Assembly: GCA_902790175.1 (NCBI GenBank)
Contig: CADAQZ010000007.1
Location: forward strand, 1-50,956
Reading direction: 5' to 3'
DNA from: an uncultured Eubacteriales bacterium
GTDB lineage: Bacteria; Bacillota; Clostridia; Christensenellales; Aristaeellaceae
Length of the DNA: 50,956 nucleotides
The translations under genes and the position numbers were made by a program. Position 1 is the stretch's first letter; each line of letters opens with the position of its first letter. Under the pieces are notes generated by a model. That model did not search any database. It was not told where the DNA came from and saw nothing but the letters and a program-made list of their open reading frames with translations. Positions 8,420-14,625 of this stretch are shown here, one piece after another.

Positions 8420-9026
8420 GCAGGCGGCGGATGTGCACGTCTACTGTGCGCAGGTCGCCCAGGTAGTCGTATTTCCAGATGGTTTCGAGCAGGTTTTCCC
8501 GGGAAAACACCTTGCCGCGGTTCGTCACGAACAGGTGCAGCAGGTCAAATTCCTTCGCCGTCAGGTTCACCTCGCGGCCCCCGACGGTCACGGAGCGGTT
8601 GTTCACGTTCAGCTGCATGTCGCGCACGGTGATCACGCGCTGGCCGCTCTCGCGCTGCATCATGGCGGTGCGGCGGAAGATGGTGCGGATGCGGGCCTTG
8701 ACCTCCAGGATGTTGAAGGGCTTGGTCATGTAGTCGTCCGCGCCGTACTCCAGGCCCAGGATCTTGTCCATGTCGTCGCCCTTGGCGGTGAGCATGATGA
8801 TGGAGACGTTGCTGCGCTCGCGGATGCGCTGGCAGACCTCGATGCCGTCGATCTTGGGCAGCATCACGTCCAGCAGCACCAGGTCGTACTGGCCGGAGAA
8901 GAATTTGTTGACGGCCTCCTCGCCATCGGCGGCGGAATCCGTCTCGTAGCCATCCTGCTCGAGAGAATATTTCAAACCTTTAACAATTAAGGGCTCGTCG
9001 TCCACAATCAAGATGCGCTTGGGCAT
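8334..9026 (-). CDS. OmpR/PhoB-family response regulator
   Basis: A 230-residue DNA-binding regulator. The receiver domain (residues 1-120) has the acidic pair in IVDDEP, the phospho-accepting aspartate in VLLLDVMLP, the conserved Thr in IIMLTAKGDD and the Lys in MTKPF. A linker leads to a winged-helix Trans_reg_C domain (about 135-228) ending in WGVGYYF. It is first in an operon with the histidine kinase and overlaps it. A good Shine-Dalgarno (GAGGAGGAG) precedes the ATG and a strong promoter lies upstream. It resembles the PhoP/WalR/ResD group, but the regulon cannot be deduced from the sequence. Confidence 0.92.
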   Translation of the reverse strand: MPKRILIVDDEPLIVKGLKYSLEQDGYETDSAADGEEAVNKFFSGQYDLVLLDVMLPKIDGIEVCQRIRERSNVSIIMLTAKGDDMDKILGLEYGADDYMTKPFNILEVKARIRTIFRRTAMMQRESGQRVITVRDMQLNVNNRSVTVGGREVNLTAKEFDLLHLFVTNRGKVFSRENLLETIWKYDYLGDLRTVDVHIRRLREKIEKVPSQPEYIFTKWGVGYYFTDKD

Positions 9027-9101
9027 GCTTTCTCCTCCTCTGAAGCCGTTGTAACAATGATTCGCACGAGTATGACATTACATTTTCATGATTTTGTTAT
9101 T

Positions 9102-9130
9102 ATTATAAACGATTCCTGACATGATTTCAA
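9102..9130 (-). promoter_or_regulatory. Predicted promoter of the response regulator/kinase operon
   Basis: Minus-strand TTGAAA (9130-9125), 17-base spacer, TATAAT (9107-9102) in an AT-rich intergenic stretch. The 5' leader to the regulator ATG would be about 70 bases. Confidence 0.65.
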
Positions 9131-9167
9131 GTTGTTTTTTTTAAATGTTAGGTTTTTATACCCGCGC

Positions 9168-9196
9168 TGTACAAATTTATCGGATGGTGATAAGAT
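9168..9196 (+). promoter_or_regulatory. Predicted promoter of the first DD-carboxypeptidase
   Basis: TGTACA (9168-9173), 17 bases, TAAGAT (9191-9196). The -35 lies in a 14-base block, CGCGCTGTACAAAT, that is repeated exactly at the same position in the promoter of the next gene (10751-10764). Confidence 0.5.
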
Positions 9197-9261
9197 AGTA
9201 GGTACCGGAAATCCCGGCATCAGCCGCCGCGCCCGTTCGCAGCGGCGACAAGGAGACGCGA

Positions 9262-10740
9262 ATGACGCACTACAACAAAGCCCTCGCGGCGATCGTCGCC
9301 GTTTTTATACTGATACTTTCACTATCCGCTATGGCCGAGCCCAGCGCGCCCTACGACATGAACGCGCCGCAGAACCTGGAGGCCGGGCATCTCTATGCCC
9401 AGTCCGCGCTGCTGATCGACGAGGACACGGGCGAGGAGCTGTTCTCGAAGAACAGCCGCGTGCGCATGTTCCCGGCCAGCACCACGAAGATCATGACGCT
9501 GCTGCTGGGCCTCGAGAGCGACATCCCGCTGGACAGGCAGGTGACGATCCCCGCCGAGGCCGCGGACATCATGGAGGGCAGCTCCGTGATCCCCGTCAAG
9601 CCCGGCGACGAGATCAGCTGGAAGGACCTGCTCTACAGCTTCATGCTCTCCTCCGGCAACGACGGCGCGAACGCCATCGCCGTGCTGACGGCGGGCAGCA
9701 TCCCGGCATTCGTGGAGCAGATGAACGTGCGCGCCGCGGAGCTCGGCATGGAGAGCACCCACTACGCCAACGCCCACGGCCTGCACGACCCGGAGCACTA
9801 CACCACCGCGCAGGACCTGGCCGTGCTGGCCCGCGCCGCGATGCAAAACGACGTGTTCCGCGACATCGTGGCCCAGCCGAACTGGACGATCACCGTCACG
9901 CGCGGCGGCGAGACGAAGAGCGCCGAGATCATCTCCCGCAACAGTCTGCTCCAAAAGGACGAAAAGTATTACTACCCGGACTGCACCGGCATCAAGACCG
10001 GCCACCACAACAAGGCGGGCTGGTGCTTCGTCGGCTCGGCCGAGCGCGACGGCATGCGCGTGATCTGCGTCGTGCTGAACTGCGAGGGCGAGTTTGACAA
10101 GTGGTACGACGCCGCGCGCCTGTTCGAGTACGGCTTCACGCGCTATCAGGACGTGTCCGCACAGGCGCTGCTGGAGCGCGCGGCAAAGTCGTTCAATACC
10201 GTCGAGATCGAGGACGCCGCGCCCGGCGAGGGCACGCTCGAACTGAAGATGTCCAACGTCGAGGGCGGCGACAGGGCGGTGAAGGTCGTCTCCGGCAGCG
10301 ACGCCGCGCTCGACGCGAAGGCGGCTGTGCTTTCTGAAAGCGCACAGATCGAGTGGACGCGCGCGCTGACGGCCCCGGTGAGCCAGAACGAGATCCTCGG
10401 CAACGTGCGCTGCGACGTCCCGGGCGGCGGGGAAGTGAAGGCGCTGCTCGTCGCCAGCCGCGACGTGGCCGCGCAGCCAACCGCCGAGCCCGTCGTCACC
10501 GAAGCGCCGACGCCCGCGGAGCCCGAACCGACGCCCGAGACGGTCGCGCCCACGCCGGAACCCGAGCCGAAGAAGGGCGGGCTGGGCGCCGCGTTCCTGG
10601 TCGCGCTCGTCGCACTGCTCGTGCTTGGCGGCGTTGCCGGGGCGTACGTCGCGCGACAGTCGCGTCGCAAAAAGGCGCGCAGGCGTCGCAAAAAGCGCCG
10701 CGGGAGCGCGAAAGCCGCGAAGCCGTCCGCGAAACGTTGA
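9262..10740 (+). CDS. D-alanyl-D-alanine carboxypeptidase (peptidase S11, DacF-type)
   Basis: Penicillin-binding protein that trims the terminal D-Ala from cell-wall pentapeptide. An N-terminal signal helix (residues 7-25) precedes the S11 catalytic domain, which has all three motifs: SxxK at S73-K76, SGN at 131-133 and KTG at 245-247. A PBP5-like C-terminal beta domain follows (about 290-395), then a Pro/Glu/Thr-rich linker (about 405-438), a transmembrane helix (about 443-465) and a strongly basic tail. The C-terminal helix replaces the amphipathic anchor of PBP5, so the enzyme is probably membrane-tethered at both ends unless the signal is cleaved. AAGGAG lies before the ATG. It is followed by a paralogue with its own promoter. 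Confidence 0.93.
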   Translation: MTHYNKALAAIVAVFILILSLSAMAEPSAPYDMNAPQNLEAGHLYAQSALLIDEDTGEELFSKNSRVRMFPASTTKIMTLLLGLESDIPLDRQVTIPAEAADIMEGSSVIPVKPGDEISWKDLLYSFMLSSGNDGANAIAVLTAGSIPAFVEQMNVRAAELGMESTHYANAHGLHDPEHYTTAQDLAVLARAAMQNDVFRDIVAQPNWTITVTRGGETKSAEIISRNSLLQKDEKYYYPDCTGIKTGHHNKAGWCFVGSAERDGMRVICVVLNCEGEFDKWYDAARLFEYGFTRYQDVSAQALLERAAKSFNTVEIEDAAPGEGTLELKMSNVEGGDRAVKVVSGSDAALDAKAAVLSESAQIEWTRALTAPVSQNEILGNVRCDVPGGGEVKALLVASRDVAAQPTAEPVVTEAPTPAEPEPTPETVAPTPEPEPKKGGLGAAFLVALVALLVLGGVAGAYVARQSRRKKARRRRKKRRGSAKAAKPSAKR

Positions 10741-10755
10741 GATTCGCCGCCGCGC

Positions 10756-10784
10756 TGTACAAATGCCCGCGGCGGTGGTATAAT
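10756..10784 (+). promoter_or_regulatory. Predicted promoter of the second DD-carboxypeptidase
   Basis: TGTACA (10756-10761), 17 bases, TATAAT (10779-10784). The -10 overlaps the upstream-most ATG of the open frame (10783), so that ATG cannot be the start. Shares the 14-base -35 block with the promoter at 9168. Confidence 0.65.
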
Positions 10785-10821
10785 GACTGTGTATCTGATT
10801 TTTCCGATGCGAGGTAATCCC

Positions 10822-12318
10822 ATGCTCCGAAGCATAAGGCTGCTCTGTGTCCTGCTGGCCGCGGCGCTCGCGCTGATGTGCGCGATCCCGGCCCTGGGCG
10901 AGGAGTCGCCCTCCGACTACAACCGAAACGTGCCGCAGCTGTTGAGAGAGGGCCACCTCTACTCCAAGGCCGCGGCGCTTGTCGACGCCTCCAACGGCGA
11001 CGTGCTGTTCACCAAGAACGCCCGGCAGCGCATGTACCCGGCCAGCACCACCAAGGTGATGACGCTGCTGCTGGCGCTGGAGAGCGGCATCGGCATGGAC
11101 ACCGTCATCGTCGTCCCCAAGCAGGCCAACCAGATCCCGGCGGACAGCTCGCTGATCCCCGTATTCCCCGGCGACGTGATGCCGTTCCGCGACCTGCTCT
11201 ACGGCTTCATGCTCACCTCCGGCAACGACGGCGCGAACGCCGTGGCCGTGCTGGTCAGCGGCAGCGTGGAGGCGTTTGTGGACAAGATGAACGCCCGCGC
11301 GCAGGAGATCGGCTGCGAGGACACGCACTTCGCCAACCCACACGGCTACCACGACGAGAACCACTGGTCCACCGCGATGGACCTGGCGCGCATCGCCAGC
11401 GAGGCCGTGAAGCTGGATGCGTTCCGCCAGATCACCTCCACGCCCAGCTACGTCATGCACATCACGCGCGGCGGTGCGGAGCAGGAAGTGCGCATCGTCA
11501 ACACCAATTCGCTCCTGAAGAAGGACAACACCTACTACTACCCGGACTGCATCGGCATCAAGACCGGTTACCACAGCGCGGCGGGCCAGTGCTTCGTCGG
11601 CGCGGCGGAGCGCGACGGCGTACGGCTGGTGACGGTCGATCTGGGCGGCATCGCCAACCAGGAGAAGTGGATCGACACGATCCGCATGTTCAACTACGGC
11701 TTCACCTGCTACACCGGCTACACGATGGAGCAGATGTTCACGCTGGCCAGCCCGAAGATCGCCACGCTGCGCGTGTCCAACGCCATCGAGACGGACCCGC
11801 AGAAGGGCATGCTGGGCTTGAAGATCGCCCAGATCAGCGACCCGGACTACACCCGCATGGTGGAAAACGACAACGAGCAGGCCATGGCCGAGGCCGTGGA
11901 CGACTTCGTGTCCCGCTGCGAGATGACCGTCACCAGCGACATGACCGCGCCGATCTCCGAGGGCGAGATCATCGGCAAGCTGCGCTACGTGGACCAGTCC
12001 GGCAAGGAGATCAAGGCCCTGCTGGTGGCGGAGCGCTCCATCGCCGAGCAGCCGCCGAAGGCGGAGCTGACGGACTTCTTCCCGGTGCTCAAGTACTTCG
12101 AGAACCCACTGGTGGTGCTGCTGGCGGCGGTGCTGATCCTGCTGATCGTGCTGCTGCTGATCGCGGCGGCCATCCGCGGCTCCCGCAAGGACCGTCGGCG
12201 CAAGAAGATCTACGAGGCGCGCAGGCTGGAGTACATGCGCCGCATGAGCGCCCGCAGGCGCCGCGAGGCGAAGCGCCGCGAGCGATACGACGATTACGAC
12301 GACTACGACGACGAATAA
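10822..12318 (+). CDS. D-alanyl-D-alanine carboxypeptidase (peptidase S11), second copy
   Basis: A 498-residue paralogue of the preceding enzyme. A signal peptide (MLRSIRLLCVLLAAALALMC) precedes the S11 domain with SxxK at S75-K78, SGN at 133-135 and KTG at 247-249. A beta domain follows, then a C-terminal membrane helix (VVLLAAVLILLIVLLLIAAA) and a basic tail ending in an acidic/tyrosine cluster (YDDYDDYDDE). It lacks the Pro-rich linker of copy 1. The start at 10822 is chosen because GAGGT sits 6 bases upstream and the promoter -10 overlaps the earlier ATG. Duplicated S11 enzymes in spore formers often divide between vegetative wall and cortex; which role each has here is not visible. Confidence 0.93.
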   Translation: MLRSIRLLCVLLAAALALMCAIPALGEESPSDYNRNVPQLLREGHLYSKAAALVDASNGDVLFTKNARQRMYPASTTKVMTLLLALESGIGMDTVIVVPKQANQIPADSSLIPVFPGDVMPFRDLLYGFMLTSGNDGANAVAVLVSGSVEAFVDKMNARAQEIGCEDTHFANPHGYHDENHWSTAMDLARIASEAVKLDAFRQITSTPSYVMHITRGGAEQEVRIVNTNSLLKKDNTYYYPDCIGIKTGYHSAAGQCFVGAAERDGVRLVTVDLGGIANQEKWIDTIRMFNYGFTCYTGYTMEQMFTLASPKIATLRVSNAIETDPQKGMLGLKIAQISDPDYTRMVENDNEQAMAEAVDDFVSRCEMTVTSDMTAPISEGEIIGKLRYVDQSGKEIKALLVAERSIAEQPPKAELTDFFPVLKYFENPLVVLLAAVLILLIVLLLIAAAIRGSRKDRRRKKIYEARRLEYMRRMSARRRREAKRRERYDDYDDYDDE

Positions 12319-12334
12319 GTGCAGGGTTTGGAGG

Positions 12335-12376
12335 CCCCCTCTCCGTCTGCTGCGCAGCAGACGGAGAGGGGGATTT
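12335..12376. terminator. Perfect 38-base palindrome, probable terminator or REP-like element
   Basis: Two 19-base arms, CCCCCTCTCCGTCTGCTGC and its exact complement, meet without a loop at 12353/12354 and are followed by ATTTT. It sits 17 bases after the carboxypeptidase stop. A hairpin of this strength can act as a terminator, but the perfect symmetry and lack of a long U-tract also suit a mobile REP-type repeat. Confidence 0.65.
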
Positions 12377-12436
12377 TCCAAATTCCGGTATAAATCCTCC
12401 TGATGCGTCCATACTGGCGTTACAGGAGGGATTTGT

Positions 12437-13102
12437 ATGTTGGAGAGGATCAAGGAGTATTTCAATAAGACCACAGGCCGGATACGCTCCGGATTGAAAA
12501 ACGTCTCCCTCGCCCAGTGGGGTCGCGTCGGTTACTATGCCGCGCTGGCGCTGCTGCTGGTGGCGCTGGGGGTAGCATCGAGCGCGTACAGGAACAGAAG
12601 GCTCGCGCCGAAGGAACAGGAGCCCGTCGCCCGATCGGCACTGTCCGCCCGCGCGGAGGTCGCCCTGCCGACGCCTGTGCCGACGCCCGCGCCCGCCGAA
12701 TGGGTCTGGCCGCTGGAGGGCGAGATCATCGGGGAATACAGCCCCAGCGAGCCCGTGTGGTCCGCAACGCTCGAACAGTGGCAGACCCACCCGGCGCTGG
12801 ACATCGCCGGCAGCCCGGGCGAGGCCGTGTACGCCGTCCGCGACGGTGAAGTGTCCGACGCCTGGTGCGACCGGCTGTGGGGGAACGTGATCGTGATCGA
12901 CCACGACGGCGGCTGGCAATCCGTCTACCGGGGTCTCAACACGCTGAACCTCGTCGAGGTCGGCGACAGCGTCAAGGCCGGGGACGTCATCAGCGCCGTC
13001 GCGCCGTCCGTGCCCTGCGAAGCCGATCTTGCGCCGCACATCCACTTTGAATTGACGCGGGATGGGATCGAAACGGACTTTGCGGAGATAATCGAAAACT
13101 GA
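12437..13102 (+). CDS. SpoIIQ-like M23 (LytM) peptidase
   Basis: A 221-residue bitopic protein: cytoplasmic N-terminus, one transmembrane helix (about residues 33-50), a Pro-rich spacer, and an extracytoplasmic M23 domain (about 88-215). The zinc ligands are present: H118-x3-D122 and H201-x-H203. The segment SEPVWSATLEQW just before the first His matches the pattern I associate with clostridial SpoIIQ, which bridges the forespore and mother-cell membranes with SpoIIIAH and, unlike the Bacillus protein, keeps catalytic residues. I infer a sporulation role from this and from the neighbouring DD-carboxypeptidases; a general endopeptidase is the alternative. ACAGGAGGG precedes the ATG. Confidence 0.8.
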   Translation: MLERIKEYFNKTTGRIRSGLKNVSLAQWGRVGYYAALALLLVALGVASSAYRNRRLAPKEQEPVARSALSARAEVALPTPVPTPAPAEWVWPLEGEIIGEYSPSEPVWSATLEQWQTHPALDIAGSPGEAVYAVRDGEVSDAWCDRLWGNVIVIDHDGGWQSVYRGLNTLNLVEVGDSVKAGDVISAVAPSVPCEADLAPHIHFELTRDGIETDFAEIIEN

Positions 13103-13107
13103 CAGCC

Positions 13108-13136
13108 TTGCGCGAAGCGTTGTGTTGCGCTATAAT
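13108..13136 (+). promoter_or_regulatory. Predicted promoter for the small conserved protein and GNAT gene
   Basis: TTGCGC (13108-13113), 17 bases, TATAAT (13131-13136). It starts 6 bases after the SpoIIQ-like stop and places transcription start about 25 bases before the ATG at 13167. Confidence 0.6.
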
Positions 13137-13166
13137 GGTCCCATCACGCGACGCGGAGGGATCCCC

Positions 13167-13460
13167 ATGCCGAGACTGTGGGCGAAGATCATCAAAAAGC
13201 AGCGCATCGAGCGCCAGGCCACCGCAATCTGCGCCTGGGAGGACGCCGAGGACGCGCTGACCGAGCTGTGCCACGAGTTTGACATCCCGCGGCCCCTGTG
13301 GCTGGACAAGCACCACCGGGAGTTCAATGAATTTCGGCGCACGCAGTTTCTGCCGGAGCACTTCATGGAGGACGTGCCCTTCCAGCGGCTGGAGATCGAG
13401 TTCCTGGAGGACGACAACAAGACCCGCCGCAGCAACGACCCGCGCAACCAGTTTGACTGA
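13167..13460 (+). CDS. Conserved hypothetical protein, 97 residues
   Basis: A small soluble protein with no signal peptide or membrane helix, rich in charged residues (MPRLWAKIIKKQRIERQ...). Notable blocks are FDIPRPLWLDKHHREF and FLPEHFMEDVPFQRLEIEFLE. I recall similar clostridial proteins of this size but no assigned function or named domain. The start is set by GGAGG seven bases upstream; an in-frame ATG at 13122 lies before the -10 hexamer and is rejected. It is followed 15 bases later by the GNAT gene, so the two are probably co-transcribed. Confidence 0.7.
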   Translation: MPRLWAKIIKKQRIERQATAICAWEDAEDALTELCHEFDIPRPLWLDKHHREFNEFRRTQFLPEHFMEDVPFQRLEIEFLEDDNKTRRSNDPRNQFD

Positions 13461-13475
13461 CCGGGAGGGGAAGGT

Positions 13476-13973
13476 ATGGACGTTGAAAAGCTCAGCGGGC
13501 GCTACGCCGTTCGCGCGCTGGATGTGGCGGAGGCCGAATCCGTGCTGCGCTTCTGCGAGCAAAACGAACAGTTCTACCGGTATTGCGACATGCAGCCCAG
13601 TTTGGAGCAGGTGCGCCGCGACATGACGGTCGCCCCGGAGGGGGTCGAGCCCGCCCGCAAGCACTACGTGGGCTTCCTTGACGGCGATCAAATAGTGGCG
13701 GTCATGGACTACATCGAAGGCTATCCCGACCCGGAAAGCGGCTATATCGGGTTCTTTATGATGAACATGAGCCTGCAGGGGCGGGGCATCGGCAGCGCGA
13801 TCATCGCCGAGGCGACGGACTACCTGCGCTCCGTCGGCGTGAAGCGTCTTCGGCTGGCGATCGCCAGCGACAATCCCCAGGCCAACCACTTCTGGAAAAA
13901 GAACGGCTTTGTCGTCGTCAAGTCGGTGGACATGGGCGGCTGGACGGCGCTGGTGGCGGACAGGCAACTGTAG
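13476..13973 (+). CDS. GNAT-family N-acetyltransferase
   Basis: A 165-residue acetyl-CoA-dependent acyltransferase. The GNAT core is visible: strand beta4 (GYIGFFMMN), the acetyl-CoA P-loop as LQGRGIGSAII (QxxGxG/A, about residues 97-107), and ANHFWKKNGFVVV near the C-terminus, the usual end of the fold. The N-terminal region of about 60 residues is divergent. A clear Shine-Dalgarno (GGGAGGGGAAGG) precedes the ATG. Substrate specificity cannot be assigned; Rim-type protein acetylation and antibiotic or small-molecule acetylation are both possible. Confidence 0.85.
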   Translation: MDVEKLSGRYAVRALDVAEAESVLRFCEQNEQFYRYCDMQPSLEQVRRDMTVAPEGVEPARKHYVGFLDGDQIVAVMDYIEGYPDPESGYIGFFMMNMSLQGRGIGSAIIAEATDYLRSVGVKRLRLAIASDNPQANHFWKKNGFVVVKSVDMGGWTALVADRQL

Positions 13974-14008
13974 CCTGTGTTAAAATCCTGTCACCCGCGC
14001 CATTTCGC

Positions 14009-14037
14009 TGGACGAAACCGAACGGGGATGCTATAAT
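14009..14037 (+). promoter_or_regulatory. Predicted promoter of the T-box/valS transcript
   Basis: TGGACG (14009-14014), 17 bases, TATAAT (14032-14037), immediately upstream of the T-box leader. Confidence 0.6.
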
Positions 14038-14043
14038 AGTCCC

Positions 14044-14280
14044 GTCGATGACGAAGAGGAGTAGCTTGCGCACTTCCCAAGAGAGGGCAGCTCAGAGGCT
14101 GAAAGGCCGCCCGGAACCCTGGCAGGCGAAGGTCGCTTCGGAGGCGGCCGGGTGAACGGAATAGCCCGGCGGGGCGCGCCCCTTGCAGCGCAGAGAGGTT
14201 GAAGCGCGTCTTGCTTCAATGAATAAGGTGGTACCGCGGAGCAATCCGCCCTTTGTGGCGATGCTCCGCGATTGTTTTTC
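14044..14280 (+). promoter_or_regulatory. T-box riboswitch (valine tRNA-sensing leader)
   Basis: An uncharged tRNA binds such leaders and favours antitermination of aminoacyl-tRNA synthetase transcripts. The T-box core AATAAGGTGGTACCGCGG lies at 14222-14239. It is followed by a terminator whose arms, CGCGGAGCAATCCGCC and GGCGATGCTCCGCG, enclose CTTTGT and end in ATTGTTTTT at 14279. Upstream, AGTA (14061-14064) fits the loop-E side of the specifier loop and an AGAGAG bulge follows. GTC at 14132-14134, within GAAGGTCGC, is a plausible valine specifier. The downstream genes are a small membrane protein and valS, which fits Val. The specifier assignment is inference; the T-box itself is clear. 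Confidence 0.92.
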
Positions 14281-14358
14281 GATAGGGAAAACAAACTGTT
14301 TTCCGGGTCGGCGGGCACCGCAGGCGCGCGCCGACAATCGAACAGAGGAGGTGTTGTC

Positions 14359-14607
14359 ATGTCGGGAGAGAACAGGCGCTTCGGCGGCTTTCTGCTGCCG
14401 GTGATCGTCGTGCTCGTCGGCGCCTACTTCCTCGTGACGGGCATGCGCTCCGGCACGCTCAGCGCCGTAAAACTCGGGCCCGTCAACTGGGTCGGGCTCG
14501 CGCTGATGCTGGCCGGGCTCGTATGCGCCTTCTTTAAAAAGCCCGCGCTGAAGCTGGCAGGCACGCTCGTCTGCGGCGTCGGCGCGATACTGGTGATCTG
14601 TCTATAA
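14359..14607 (+). CDS. Small membrane protein (82 residues) under T-box control
   Basis: The protein begins MSGENRRFGGF and consists almost wholly of three hydrophobic segments (about residues 10-27, 42-58 and 63-81), separated by short loops with a basic KK pair. I do not recognise a family. GGAGG lies 7 bases before the ATG, so the earlier in-frame ATG at 14272, inside the T-box terminator, is rejected. It sits between the T-box terminator and valS, with 18 bases to valS, so its expression should rise with uncharged tRNA-Val. A role in branched-chain amino acid handling is tempting but unsupported. Confidence 0.7.
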   Translation: MSGENRRFGGFLLPVIVVLVGAYFLVTGMRSGTLSAVKLGPVNWVGLALMLAGLVCAFFKKPALKLAGTLVCGVGAILVICL

Positions 14608-14625
14608 TACAAGGGGGATATATCA

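Noticed and set aside
10783-10821. Upstream start for the second DD-carboxypeptidase (ATG 10783)
   Set aside because: That ATG overlaps the -10 hexamer TATAAT (10779-10784); the ATG at 10822 has a ribosome site and follows the likely transcript start.
9322-12474. A 1050-residue open frame on the minus strand across both DD-carboxypeptidase genes
   Set aside because: It is the antisense of two S11 genes whose catalytic motifs are all in the plus-strand frames; its translation is His/Leu/Arg/Ala-rich noise typical of GC-rich antisense frames.
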